NCBI GenBank assembly: GCA_910589415.1
Contig: OU342632.1
Span: forward strand, 50,209,341 to 50,273,340
From: Malachius bipustulatus
Lineage: Eukaryota > Arthropoda > Insecta > Coleoptera > Melyridae
Reading direction: 5' to 3'
Length of the DNA stretch: 64,000 bases
The notes under the pieces are model-generated. The model was not told the origin of the DNA. It searched no databases and was given only the letters and a program-made list of their open reading frames with translations. Shown in pieces: positions 10,225 through 21,844 of this stretch (within the stretch, counting starts at the first letter, position 1; the number at the start of each line of letters is the position of its first letter). Made by a program: the position numbers and the translations under genes.

Positions 10225-13200
10225 CCTGTTGTCTGTTGAAACAGAGAGCAGTAAATTATTTTTTTCTGCGACAGGCTAAAAGTTTGACCTTTTTTCCCCG
10301 TTGACAGGTAGAAAAATGCCTCATTATATGAGCTGCATCTTATCGGGGAAAAAAATGAATTAGTAGGGAAAAAAATGAGTACTTTTTTCCCCGAAATGGC
10401 GGCTTAGGTATAGCTACTATTAACACTCAGATATATCATTCAATTTATATCAAATACGTAAAGGAAAGTTACCTTATTATCCAAATGGAAATTATTAAGG
10501 GAATTTTCATAATAATTACTATCCATATTATTATTAAATTCGCTCATCGAAAACTAACAAGAATCTTTGCAAAACTGTCTTCAATTTTAATTACATTAAT
10601 ATGACGTTTATGTTATTAAATCGTTTCGTTACCCAGGCAACGTCAATTACGATAAAAAACATTTTGAAAATCCAAGTTATAACATAAGTCATTTTTCCGA
10701 CATTATTTTCAGTTATCTAACTACGTTTTTCGACATTCTAACATGATATTTCTTCTCGCAGAAAAAATTTTTATATTACACACAAGAAAAAAGTGCGATG
10801 TTAGCTCTCGATGTGTTTGTCCCCTCCGCTCTATCACTTTTTTCTCTTGTATAATAAATAACTATAATTCAACCGAAAGAAAAATGTTTTACTTTCATGT
10901 GTGGAAAGATTTTGTACTGCTTAGTGCGGCAACAAATGCTCCTGAGTTCGACTAAGGATTTCATTCTAACTTTAGTGACAACCACATCACGAAAATAAAC
11001 CTTCAGCAAATACGGAATAAATCAAGTCAAAATGGCGGGCTGTCGGGACGACTCGAGCTCTTGATTAAAAATGCCGTCCGAAAGAGAATTTTTCTGGAGA
11101 GAGATGGTCAATCGGAACTACTCGGGACCTCATAAATACCGACGCTTGTTCTAACCAATCACATCTTTCAATTTTGTCATATCACGTGATGCACGAATGT
11201 TGGATCCTTAGTTGGATATTGCCATGTTGTTTGTCTTAGCTCACCCGCTCATACGTTCGAAAATCAGCTGAAACTGATTTTCTTAAGTAATAGAACACCA
11301 TTCGCCAACTGTTGGAGGATTCGACAACAAAAACGACTGCCCCAATAGAGGGGCTAAGTAAAACTTATTATCAAAGGAAAAGTAATTTAGGGTAATACAA
11401 ACATTGAATAAATCTATATTTATTTCAGAGATGTAGAAAATTTCAAAACTTTCTTGTAGTGAATTTTGTGTTATTGTTATTTTAAGGTTGTTGAATCATT
11501 TATTTTCTTTTAAATATCATTTGTTTATTTATTGTATGAAATAAAAATATTCATTTTTTGAATTGTTTATGTGATTTGCATCGCAATTTATATAAAGATT
11601 GACATTTTGGGTAAGCTTATTCTGAGAAATCAAAAAATGAAAAATCACAGATCCGTATCACAAAATTTCATATCGTCCCCGTAAGTAACCATAAAACTCT
11701 ATTCAACTAAAACGTGTTAAAATGCTAATTGAAAGCATAATAAGAAATGACGGATAAGGTTGCATAATCTGAATGGACGCGTTATGAGTATATTTATAAC
11801 GGATTAGTTGACCATCACAACACAAAGCTCTTTCACTAAGTAGAGTGTTTCATTGCTTTTCTACCAAATACATCCTTGTTCGGTAATTCTGGAAATTGAC
11901 CTACACGATATTTGAAGTAATGTTACTCACATGGTTTCATGTGATGTTTAATGTAATTCTTCCACTATTATCACTCGATAAGAACAAAAGTGAACACCTT
12001 ATAAAAAGCTTATAAATCAGGTCCTTGCAGAAACACCGACCGAGTTTATTTACGATGTATGGGTATCATTTTCCATCACGTTTCGAGAGATTTAAACTTA
12101 AATAACCTACTCAAAAATAATAACGTAACCAACATTTCTCGATTTTATAAAATCAATAACACTAGGTCATGAAGGCGCGCATACGCGCGCCCTTATCTGA
12201 AGTAATCTCCGAGTTGAAGTGATCTTCACAACTAACATTCTCCCTAACATTAATATCGTACAGGCATTTTATGATAATTCTGGTTAATTGAAAGTACGGT
12301 ATTTGAAACTAAGTTAAGGTGCTATGTCCCTCCACTCCATTCAATTGGTCTGTTCTTCATGGTCTTCCCAACTCCCTTCTAAGAAGGACTTTCTTAGTGC
12401 AGGCCCCTGGACCCCCCTCCATGTGCCGCCATACATCTTCGGATATATTTTCAAGCAAATGTTCGTATAGGTACATGTACAGGTGTTACAACTATGACGA
12501 CAAACCTCTTCAGTGCGTTGTTAAGCCGCCATCACGCAGCCAGGAAAACATAGTTTTTCAACTACTTATATAATTTTTATTTTGTGTTTTGAAGTTATGG
12601 TATTGAGAAATATGTAATGTGTTTCGCGTCAGCTGACCATAAAATGAATTAAATTTTTGTACATTTCACATGCATGATCGCATTTTTTACCTTAAAAGTC
12701 TGACGACGCTTTGGAAAAATAAAATATTTCGCTTCTGTGACTGCGGCTGATTGTCATAGTGTCCTGTTTCATTAATGGACATCGATTCCGATAAACTCTT
12801 GAACTTGACTCTTTTAGTTTGAGTCTATAATTATTGTTCTTCATATTTTCAAAAACAAAATAGAATCATTGTGAATCTTGATAACGAATTGTTAGATTTA
12901 CCACAAATTGAAGAACTTTAAGAATTATACTTAACAGTTCATTGAAAGCCGGTATTCCACACGGAAGTACTTGAAATAGGATCTGATTCAAGCTCGCTTC
13001 CCGCCAACGATTCGCCGACGGACAGTACTTCAGATGCCGCGACGCCAAATTGAACAAACTTCAGATTATTAAATAGTAACAATGTAAGCTTTCAAACCTA
13101 ATCGTTGTCTGACTCGGTTTATTAAATTTCGTAACCAAACAATCAGAATTTTCTACTTAGCGAATCATTCAAACGTACAAAATATTATTGGTATATTATA

Positions 13201-13689
13201 GAACATTATTATTGTAAAAGGGAACCACAATCACTGTTTCCTGTTTACGCAGGTCACCTACCGTACACTCACTGTGGGATTCCCCCGAGTCAATGGAATT
13301 CGATTATTTCAAAATATTTAAATTGATAGTCAAACTTCAACTTTATCCATTAAGCACATTTTGAACTCTAATATCTCTAATACATCCAAGTTGTCTGCGA
13401 TATTGTCTACTCGTCTCCTATTACATCCTGCAATTCTTCGGTGTTGTCTCTTATCTGAATCTTATTCATATTCTTTATCTGACTCTAAAACTGATCTGGA
13501 TCTTTCAACGACGAATCTTATTTATTATCTTTATTTGAATCTTAAACTGATCTTCAATCACACACCATATGCTACTTCCTGTTTATGTATAAATACTAAT
13601 TTTAATGGAAAATGTTGCATTGAAATTTTCGACACCACATCGAACATTGGCAGCGGTGCGTGACACTCGCATTAGTCGCATTTCGAGGT
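10225..13689. other. Long non-coding stretch
   Basis: A small inverted motif GGGGAAAAAA / TTTTTTCCCC lies at about 10338-10395. A perfect RFX-type X-box palindrome, GTTACCCAGGCAAC, is at 10628-10641. The 10980-11200 part (containing AAATGGCGGG and CACGTGA) and the 12310-12560 part look less AT-rich than their surroundings, but their short frames have no recognisable domain. 13360-13600 has repeated TTATCTGAATCTT-like pyrimidine-rich phrases. No gene can be supported. Confidence 0.35.
10628..10641. promoter_or_regulatory. Possible RFX X-box
   Basis: GTTACCCAGGCAAC fits the palindromic RFX-site consensus (GTTRCC-NN-GGYAAC) exactly. In animals such sites control ciliary genes. No adjacent coding exon is visible, so chance occurrence is quite possible. 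Confidence 0.25.
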
Positions 13690-13873
13690 CTCAACCTTCA
13701 CTTCTCTGGGATCTACACAGTTTACGCGCCATCTACCGAAAGATTTCTCGTGCAGGTGTCATCATTGTATTGTTTAGACGCCTCAACCTTCACATCTCTG
13801 GGATCTACACAGTTTACGCGCCATCTACCGAAAGATTTTTGGCGCTGGTGTCACCATTGCATTGTTTAGTCAC
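13690..13873 (+). repeat. Two tandem 92-bp repeats
   Basis: Copies at 13690-13781 and 13782-13873 share CTCAACCTTCAC, GGGATCTACACAGTTTACGC and CATCTACCGAAAGATTT with few differences. A partial third echo (ACATTGGCAGC ... TTTCGAGG ... TCAACCTT) occurs at 13923-13970 and just before the array at 13636-13690, implying a larger compound unit. Open frames through the array are a by-product of the repeat. Confidence 0.75.
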
Positions 13874-14026
13874 TGTACAGATTTCGCTTTGTGTGATAAC
13901 GATAACAGGGATCTGTACACTCCAACATTGGCAGCTGTGCGCGACGCGCGCATTTCGAGGCTTCAACCTTGAACGTGACATCTCGATTTTATATAAGGAT
14001 TCTGCTCATCGTAGGTAGGTACTATA

Positions 14027-14792
14027 CAGTGCGCGAGAAAAGTAAGGAATAAATTCGATAAAACGGAAAGCTCTGTTTTTTTGAATAAATAAAAAAACAG
14101 GTCGATTTTGTTTTTGAGTTCTTGAACTTTTGACATAATATTGGGGTATACAGGGTGATGCGCCAAAAAGTGGTGACGTTATCGGTATTTTTTTTTAATG
14201 ACAACCCTTATTTTTTATTCCATTTTTTGATACTTCATTCAATTGCTAATACGGTAATGTAATCATTTTGTAACCTTAAACGACGAAATTTCTGTGAAAA
14301 TAACTTAATTTGGAGAGATTCAATTTAATAGACAGATTTAATACATTTAATTTAATTTAATTTAACAGATTTAATTTGATAGACTTAATTTAATAGACAG
14401 ATCTTATAAAATTGCCATGAAAACAGTCAATTTTATTTGATATTTTTTTTATTTTTATCGCTAATGTTCCGATTTTCACATCAGTAAAAAGTGCACGATT
14501 TCGACTCACAAGCTTTTTTCTCAGAAATTTCCTTATTTAAGGTTGCAAATTGATTACATTACCATACTGGCAATTAAATGAAGTAGGTATCAAAATATGG
14601 AATAAAAAATAAGGGTTGTAATTTTAAAAAAATACCGATGACGTCACCACTTTTTGGCGCATCACCCTGTACACCCTAATATTATGTCAAAAGTTCAAGA
14701 ACTCAAAAACAAAATCGACCTCTTTTTTATTTATTCAAAAAAACAGCGCTTTCCGTTTTATCGAATTTATTCCTTACTTTTCTCGCGCACTG
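14027..14792. mobile_element. Palindromic TA-flanked MITE (CAGTGCGCGAGAAAAGTAAG)
   Basis: A 766-bp element whose two halves are near-perfect inverted copies for about 260 bp. The ends are CAGTGCGCGAGAAAAGTAAG and its inverse, flanked by TA (14025-14026, 14793-14794). Inside each arm is a further inverted block around ACAGGGTGATGCGCCAAAAA, itself like the end of ACAGGGTG-type elements, so two palindromes may be nested. The centre (about 14330-14520) is AT-rich with TTTAATTTAA repeats. The TA target and foldback form suggest a Tc1/mariner-mobilised MITE. An isolated end of the same family is at 58440-58472. Confidence 0.8.
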
Positions 14793-16593
14793 TACTATAA
14801 TACAAGCTGTTGAAATGTTGATATTATGATGCTTGATGGCAAGATTTATTGACTGCATTCCTATTTAAGTGGTAATAATTTAGGTATGATAATTATTATT
14901 TAATTTTCCCGAAAATACAAATTGTCGCAATTTTGAAAGGACCCAGCCGATATTGCTCAAATCAAAAATGCAATAAACAGAGAACTTCTTCCAGTAATTT
15001 AATACTTTTTATTTGTTTTATATTGTCATTGATAACGACCACCTTGTTGATTAGATAAATATGTAATTGCGATCCCATTATAAAAACTTGTATTGCATTT
15101 TTTAAATTTTTCAAATATGTGATGACAAAATAAGAGACGAATAATTTGAAATGTGTTCTAAAAATTAGGAGCTATCGTCTCAACATTAGTTTTGAAGATG
15201 AGTTTGTCGATTTTAAGATTCAAAAAAATGCATTTTGTTATTGCTCAACTATTTTTTCAATAATTTTAAAACGAATCATCGATCTTCTGATTTTCAGTTT
15301 ACTTTTTCCAGTATAATTTCCTATTAAAAGTAGTACACATTTGAAAAATTTTAACTAGAAGTACATACAATAATTTTTTAAATAGCGCCCTCTAACAACT
15401 TACCTAAGAAAGATTTTATTTTTGCTAGAATTTTAATATAACTCTGCTTTCAAATGAGCCTACATGTTTTGCTAAATTCAATTGAAACAAAATTGTTTGA
15501 ATTATTTTCGTAAAAAAAATAAACATTGTTTCAGCCAAAGCCGCTGTGCTGTTGCCATATGAACTCGAAAATAAACGAAAATTACTTACATTGTAAAAGA
15601 TCTTGGTTGCGAAATTAATCAAATTGTGCTCTGATCCAATATTCTTTATTAATATTGTTGTTTTCATCGATGTAATTGTTGAAAAATGGGAAAAAAAGTT
15701 CTATTGGAGCCCTTAGTATTAGCCTAGCTATTTACTACAAACATTGATATACCGGATTCTTGCCTTGTCTCTATACTCGTACAAGTATATAATTTAACGC
15801 ATGATAAAGGTTCCTCGAAGGCTGTTTGTTGGAATTTCTCTCATATTGCCTGTTCACTGCTCCTCAATTTGCTGACCTGTAACAACGCACTTATTTTCCC
15901 TGATATGATTAGGCCATTTATAAAACGGGGAAATCTGGAAAACCTTTATCTTTACTTATTACTCTTTCTCTAATGTGTTCTCTTTCATAAATCAAAGTCA
16001 AGGTCTTATCTTATAACTTTATGGTCACGATAGCTCAATCCTGATTTCAAAATCAATAGTTTCTCCCCATTTATCATGATAATAAATCATCAAAATGTTT
16101 AAAATAATTTCTAAAATAGTTTCACTTCAAGATTTGTACCTATCTAAATAAAAGTTAATGCAACTTGAACTTAAATCAATAAATAAGTTGGTTTTGCTAT
16201 TAAGCAAATTCACATTAATTTGAAACTTTATTAAGTTTTTTTTTTTTTACTTTTATTCCTCCAAGTAAGTAGTTACTCCAAAATATGCCGATTTTATGCG
16301 TGTTTGATAGAGAACGAAAATTTCTTCAATATTCGTAAGCAAACAGTTAAATATTAGTTAGGTAATAATATCGTAATTCGTTACCTACCAATTTTAAACT
16401 CACTTAATCACATCAGGTACTTACTCATATGAATTCATTACCTACAGCAACTTTTCGAAAATAAATAAAAACAAGAATTTATAACGGTAATTGATAAACA
16501 TTGTTGCTAACTCTGCAATGGAACAACATAAATGCATCACTTGCATGCGTCTTGCATTGTTGCTGTGTTCGTCTGTATGATTATCTATTTATA
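14793..16593. other. AT-rich non-coding DNA
   Basis: Nothing beyond homopolymer runs and very AT-rich sequence was recognised. Short frames such as the one antisense at 15425-15667 have no domain signature. Confidence 0.35.
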
Positions 16594-16664
16594 CAGGGTG
16601 TATACAAGGTGTACACCATATATCGGTCTCTATATTATTGGTATCTCGTAAACGCTAAGAGATA

Positions 16665-17335
16665 CAGGGTCGGTGAAATTAACGAAAACATGCGCAATTT
16701 TGTGTCCATCTCGAATCAGTCAAAAACTTTCAAAGTAAACTTGATCCCATAATTTTCATAGTCAATTTTCGTTTTTCTTATGGCCGCCATATTATTTTTC
16801 ATGTCGTTCGGTATGAAAAAAAATATTTAGAACCAAAAATCAACAAACTTCAGAAAATCAATTTCGAAAATTTTAGTTCTTATTTTTTCGATGAAAAAAG
16901 ACAGCTTTATAGAGCGAATATGATAGTGGAATTATTGTAATTATTGTTTTTTTTTTGGAGAAAGAAGAAAAAAATGTGAATTTTTTTTTGTATAGTTTAT
17001 TAATTTTTTGTTTCTATTATTTTTTTTCATTCCAAACGACATAAAAGAATAATATGGCGGCCATAAGAAAAACGAAAGTTGACTATGAAAACTCTGAGAG
17101 CTAGTCGACTTCGAAAGTTTTTTAAATATCAGATGGGTAGCTCTTGCTGACTTATTTAAGCCTACAAAAACGATTTATTAATTTACAATAATAAGAAAGA
17201 TATGGCAAAAATAAGATGCCGATTTTTCAGTTTTTTTCAGGATATTTCAGGAATGGTCACAGATATCTTGTAATGTTTTGACGGATTAGAGATAGACACA
17301 AAATAGCGTATATTTCTCCAATTTAACCGACCCTG
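16665..17335. mobile_element. Foldback element CAGGGTCGGT...ACCGACCCTG
   Basis: The ends CAGGGTCGGTGAAATTA and the inverse TTTAACCGACCCTG are flanked by TA (16663-16664, 17336-17337). Arms share ATTTTGTGTCCATCTC-like, CATGTCGTT-like and CTTATGGCCGCCATATTATT-like blocks in inverse order. The ATGGCCGCCAT palindrome occurs once in each arm (near 16780 and 17055). Non-autonomous, no ORF. Confidence 0.75.
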
Positions 17336-17337
17336 TA

Positions 17338-17541
17338 AGGCTCGTTAGGCTAACGGGCAGATTTCTGTGCTCGTTTTTGAAGCTAATATCGACGTCAAAT
17401 TACTTTTATTAACATTTTTGTAATTACTTTCATGTCACGAATAGATCAAATTAAAAAAATTCCACTATGACTCGATACTTTCTTCAGAAATGGCCACAGA
17501 AATCTGCCCGTTAACTTAATGAGCCTTTATAATACCCTCTA
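17338..17541. mobile_element. MITE copy 2 (CAGC-type), left end truncated
   Basis: Homologous to 5139-5364: it contains CTAACGGGCAGATTTCTGTG at the left and the inverse CACAGAAATCTGCCCGTTAA at the right, then GAGCCTTTATAATACC. The left terminal CAGC...TATTA part is missing where it abuts the TA flank of the neighbouring foldback element, so the foldback element probably inserted into this MITE's TATAAAGG terminus. Confidence 0.7.
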
Positions 17542-17599
17542 TTAGCGTTTAGGAGATAGCAATATAGGGAACGATAAATGGTGCAGCCTGTATAATTAA

Positions 17600-17890
17600 A
17601 ATATGTCTGTGGCTATATGAGCTAGATCTAAAAGCCAAAATTGCCAGAGTGGAGCGACTGTATCTTATCTACATAGTTGAGATAGATGTTCCCTGTTGAA
17701 AAGAATACTAATAAAATTCCTCTCACTATGGTTAATAAGTGATTTAAACTGTGCTATGTGTTGGTAAGATGCATTGAATCCCAAGCAGGACGAAACACGT
17801 GACTACGATTTTCAGCTCTAACTCTTGCAATGGAATCCATGAATGGCATATTATTTTGCAATATGTCAATCATCTCTTATTGTCTAGTAA
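17600..17890 (+). mobile_element. Fragment of tRNA-SINE body plus 3' part
   Basis: The segment GGCTATATGAGCTAGATCT ... TGGAGCGACTGTATCTTAT ... CTACATAGTTGAGAT parallels the body of the complete SINE at 24613-24865 (CTAAATGAGCTTGATCTG ... TGGAGCGACAATGTGTTAA ... ACACAGTTAAGACC). The tRNA-like head is missing. Downstream, GTGTTGGTAAGATGCATTG ... AATGGCATATTATTTTGCAA is shared with 36350-36490 and may be the 3' part of a longer family member. Confidence 0.55.
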
Positions 17891-20808
17891 TGGCTGGTAG
17901 GCCATCACGTACTTCCACGCACCTCGGGGGATACTGCACTCAGTTTCTGGCATGCGTTTTGGCTGCCTGTGGTGTATCCTGTGGCGCAGGTCTAACCCAC
18001 AGTGAATTTTTATTTTTTTTATTATCAATCTTATAATGAACCAAACTTAATACAATCAAAAGCTCCCAGTTGTAAAAACTGTATTAAGTTAAGACATACC
18101 TCATTACCGTCAGGACCTACTCCAGACCGATTCTTTTTGAATCGGTCCGAATCTTTTTGAAAATACTATTATCACAATAACGGTAGGTAGTCAGAAATTC
18201 AATAAAAATTTGAACTCAAAATTTATTAGTTTTCTGAAATAATGAGCAAAACCGCATACAATGTTACAATACTATTTGTGACACAAGTTGCAAAATATGT
18301 GCCACGTGTTTTAAGCATGCGACAAAATAAGCTTTGACGATTATTGTAAACTGCTTCGATACACTCTTTTTGCTAAAAAAAAATGTTAGGTACACAAGAT
18401 TTTTTGTTCAATCACAAAGAAACAAAAATTTATTAATTATTCCAGAAGTTGTTTTTTTATACTGTCAATGTACGGGCTTCATGAAAACTTGCTTTAAATT
18501 GGCATATCGAAATTATCTATCTTTAAAAAACAGAAATGACAATCAAAATATGAACTTCATGATGCGCTTCGACGAAAAATATTTATTTTAATTTTTAAGG
18601 ACATAGTCTAAAGACTGCTTTAGAAATAGTTTTGTCAATTTATAGAATTATTGGAAATGTAGAATAAATATGTATACTATCTTAAAGCGTTGATGAATTA
18701 CGGACCTTCGAGGGATTCTGTATTAAAACAACAACCCCTTCCCTTCACGTTTCCCGTAACAAGGTATTATAATTATTAATTTAATGTGAATTTTCTTATT
18801 TATTCAAAGGCCTTATTAATTAGTGATGTGGAGCAAAACAATAAACAATCTCTCCACACAGTTGTGCCAACTTCAAAAGCTTTGAATTCAGGATAATTTA
18901 GTCCCCGGCAACGTTGATCCTAGTTGCTAGGTACCTATAAGAATTAAAGGTAGACCGCAACGAGCAGCAAACAGAAACCTTCATCAACTCGCAAAACAAA
19001 TTTAGATACGCTTTACTGGACACGTTCATGACTTTACGTTTCAACTTTTGCTCCAAAGCCTGCTCACTTTTAATAATTTAGGTGTTTCTGTTTAGGTATT
19101 CTTTAAATGGCTGAACAAATTTATTTAGGCTCCCTTAAACTGGCAGTAAACAGGTGTATGAAATGTAATATTCGAAATGGAATTTCACTTTGGTCTGCCT
19201 TTATTTATATAAACGGAAACAAATATTTTTGCAAAGGGCTATGATGTATGTATACAAAAAGAATTAAAATAAATCCGAAAGCTTGACGTAGAAAAAAGAG
19301 TGTTCTTTAATTTAATTGACTGCAATCCCAAATAATTCCTAATATCATTATAACTGGACAGTCGAAATAAACTACTAATTTATGTATACAAAAAGGTATA
19401 CATATAACACAGCTTCAGGTATGTTGGATACGATGAAAAAATTATTTATACGCCAAAACTAATAATAATCATCAATAGTATAAATATACTTATACGCTTT
19501 AATTGTTGTGGGTATTTGATGTTATTTTATAAAAAAATGTGTGCAATAATATAAGCCATGATGCAAGCAGTATGTATAATGTATATTGTTATTGTGCAGT
19601 TGTCTGCAGTTTACCGGAGTTCAAAGCTAGTTACGAAGCCAATTGATGTCAGTTGTAATGATTGGGAGGTGCATTCAGAGTATAAGACTGCGCTCTGTTC
19701 CAGAGATAACTAGTTGGCATGTCGCTCACGTGTATGCGGGCGTCAACTTTACACATTCAGCCAGAGCAGGTGGCGCCAGACGTGCCACCCCGAAATCATC
19801 CGCGTAACTCTGTTTTAATGTTTGCTGAACGTGCATCTTAAATATCCGTTCCCCGAGTTGGAGAAACTGCCCAACTTGAATCCATTATGTAAATGCTTCA
19901 CTTTTATTATTACACGCGTGCGTCGAGCCAACGCTAGGTTGGAAGTTATTGTGCAATTTGGCGTGCATGCCACACTTGACAGCTCTAATTTCCTCTTTGC
20001 ACTTCTCCAGATAGCTAGCGAACACCCCTACGTTGTCCAACTAGTTTGTTTGAATTGCTTTGCTTCGTTCTATGATGCAGCGATGGTAATGAATTGCATC
20101 CATGTTCTTTATTGTTGTTCTTATCTTTTATATTGCATTTATTTGCAACCACCTTGATATTTATAAAGTTTAAAATTTTACCTTGATCGTCAAGAAATCC
20201 CAACTTTCAAGACTCATTTGACATTAGAAAGTTTTACTTTACAGTACTACTACTGCTGTGTGAAACAGCTTGACAATACTATGGATCAGTACGGAAGTTG
20301 TGTGTAGTAAACTAACATTACTTAAACAGCAATTTAAAAGAAGCGGCATCCAGAAAATGTTCCCCGAAATAAAAGTTATTGCGTGCTTCTTCTCCCAATT
20401 GCTTTTCTAGTATTATTGTGATGTCAGCTCCTGCACACTATTTTCATACTGATGTATGTATAATAGCACTACATTAGCTCTCTTTACTAGAGTAGTGAAG
20501 TAATTATATTTATTCCTGTTTTCTAGCATTTATAATTATTACTTGAGTAATACAATTCCTCAGATTGAACTGTTTATTATGATATCATCTAGTATATCGA
20601 CACAATAAGTGTCCTTCGATATGTCATGTGGCTTTGTCAAGTAGTAAAAGCCATAGTTATAATGCTCTTTGGGTAGCATAAGAGTACCTTTATATAAAAT
20701 TATGATACAGAGTACGGAAACTAAACTTCGCCTCTGTCCGATTGCTATCAATTTGAGGGAGAATAGGATATCTCTCTTCAATGTAGGGACTTTTAGTTAC
20801 TTCTCATA
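17891..20808. other. Non-coding; one less AT-rich island
   Basis: 17890-18010 and 19650-20050 look less AT-rich than the rest. The second carries TATAAGA (19681) near CATTCAGAG and could be a promoter or first-exon region. The 111-codon frame there (19822-20157) has no recognisable domain and overlaps an antisense frame, so I do not call a gene. The remainder is AT-rich with nothing recognised. Confidence 0.3.
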
Positions 20809-21027
20809 CAGCGGGTATTATAAAGGCTCATTAAGTTAACGGGCAGATTTCTGTGGCCATTTTTGAAGAAGGTATCGAGTCTAAGTGGAATTTTTTAAAT
20901 TTTATCTATTCTTGACATGAAAGTAATTACAAAAATGTTATTAAAAGTCATTTGACGTTGATATTAGCTTCAAAAACGAGCACAAAAATCTGCTCGTTAG
21001 CCTAATCAGCCTTTATAATATTGGCTG
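20809..21027. mobile_element. MITE copy 3 (CAGC-type), opposite orientation
   Basis: A 219-bp copy related to 5139-5364 but inverted relative to it. The left end is CAGCGGGTATTATAAAGGC and the right end is the inverse of CAGCCAATATTATAAAGG. It is flanked by ATA on both sides (20806-20808, 21028-21030), supporting a 3-bp target duplication. Confidence 0.75.
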
Positions 21028-21107
21028 ATAGTTGATTTCTGTGCTGAAGCGAACATCGAACGGACACATAGGCGTAACAAGTGATTGACAGACAGAAGAT
21101 TAATTAA

Positions 21108-21413
21108 ATTAATTAAATGCCAGGCCAGTCCAGGAAGCCAACTCTTAAATGAAAAATTGACACGGAATTTTTCTTGGCGCTTCCTGGACTGGCCTGGCAT
21201 GCATCCTCTAGTTATTTTTCGATGTGCTGTACTGATGAGGTCATAAAGAGACCGAAACAGCGTTGTCTACAGCTTCGAGATGACTGGATGGCTCTGCGTG
21301 TTAGGTCTGCCTCAGGAAGCCCTAGGTTAGAGCGTAAATAGCCCGGAAAGTTATTTATGAATTTTTAATTCACCATCTATTAATGTTATTATTATTATAA
21401 TTATTATAATAAT
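21108..21413 (+). mobile_element. Hammerhead repeat family 2, unit A (partial)
   Basis: From about 21190 this matches unit B (CATCCTCTAGTTATTT, ribozyme, GATGACTGGATGGCTCTGCG, TAGAGCGTAAATAGCCCGG) and ends in a (TTA)n-type tail at 21380-21413. Its start is rearranged: 21121-21205 forms an inverted pair (CCAGTCCAGGAAGC / GCTTCCTGGACTGG), so an inverted fragment of the same family is fused at the front. The (TTA)n tail suggests LINE-driven retrotransposition. Confidence 0.7.
21219..21279 (+). ncRNA. Type I hammerhead ribozyme A
   Basis: The conserved core is present in order. Stem I 5' strand is GCTGTA (21226-21231). CTGATGA is at 21232-21238. Stem II GGTC/GACC surrounds the loop ATAAAGA. GAAA is at 21254-21257, followed by a minimal stem III (A-C-A paired with U-G-U, loop GCGU). 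The cleavage triplet GTC is at 21265-21267. Stem I 3' strand TACAGC (21268-21273) is exactly complementary to GCTGTA. Outer UCGA/UCGA pairing continues stem I beyond an internal loop. Predicted cleavage is 3' of C21267. The very short stem III is typical of hammerheads in animal retroelements, which often act as dimers. Confidence 0.85.
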
Positions 21414-21835
21414 CTTGGGCTTGATGAGAGACATCTATCGGTAGCTTGCTAGCACCGCCCGACGGATGGTAATGCCCCGAACTGTGGGCTGCTTATTCCC
21501 GATGGACACAAAGCAAGCAGTCGTGCTGCCGTTAGTTCTTGTCTCCATCGGTAGATGGCAATCAGCTCTTGAAGTCACGGAGTTCCGTGTCGATTTTTCA
21601 TTTAAGAGTTGGCTTCCTGGACTGACCTGGAATGCATCCTCTAGTTATTTCTCGATGTGCTGTACTGATGAGGTCATAAAGAGACCGAAACAGCGTTGTC
21701 TACAGCTTCGAGATGACTGGATGGCTCTGCGTGTTAGGTCTGCCTCAGGAAGCTCTAGGTTAGAGCGTAAATAGCCCGGAAAGTTATTTATGAATTTATA
21801 ATTCACCGCTCTATTAATGTTATTATTGTATATAT
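21414..21835 (+). mobile_element. Hammerhead repeat family 2, unit B (fullest copy)
   Basis: Begins CTTGGGCTTGATGAGAGAC directly after the tail of unit A and ends with CTATTAATGTTATTATT. It contains the ribozyme at 21651-21712. Predicted cleavage sites of units A and B are 433 nt apart, so a transcript through both would release a 433-nt monomer. No ORF with a recognisable product is present (a 102-codon frame runs through the ribozyme and is accidental). The architecture fits a retrozyme-like non-autonomous retroelement. Confidence 0.7.
21651..21712 (+). ncRNA. Type I hammerhead ribozyme B
   Basis: The core is identical to A: CTGATGA (21665-21671), GGTC-ATAAAGA-GACC, GAAA (21687-21690), stem III of three pairs with GCGU loop, GTC with cleavage after C21700, then TACAGC. 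Stem I is better preserved than in A: CTCGA (21651-21655) pairs with TCGAG (21708-21712) and GCTGTA with TACAGC, separated by an asymmetric internal loop (TGT / T). All catalytic residues are intact, so it should be active. Confidence 0.88.
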
Positions 21836-21844
21836 TTATATATT

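Larger units (their letters stand above)
16594..17590. mobile_element. Outer foldback element with nested insertions
   Basis: The left end CAGGGTGTATACAAGGTGTA, followed by CACCATATATCGGTCTC and CTCGTAAACGCTAA, is matched in inverse by TTAGCGTTTAGGAGATAG ... ATAAATGGTGCAGCCTG at the right, with TA flanks. The two arms are separated by two other elements (16665-17335 and 17338-17541), so this copy is a host for younger insertions. No coding capacity. Confidence 0.65.

Noticed and set aside
12319..12573. 84-codon frame
   Set aside because: Composition only; no family motif and no neighbouring exon.
13605..14018. 137-codon frame as a gene
   Set aside because: It runs through a 92-bp tandem repeat and owes its length to it.
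19822..20157. 111-codon frame as a host exon
   Set aside because: No recognisable domain, an antisense frame overlaps, and no splice or start context could be confirmed.
21466..21774. 102-codon frame across ribozyme B
   Set aside because: It overlaps a structured self-cleaving RNA; a similar accidental frame is not kept in unit A.
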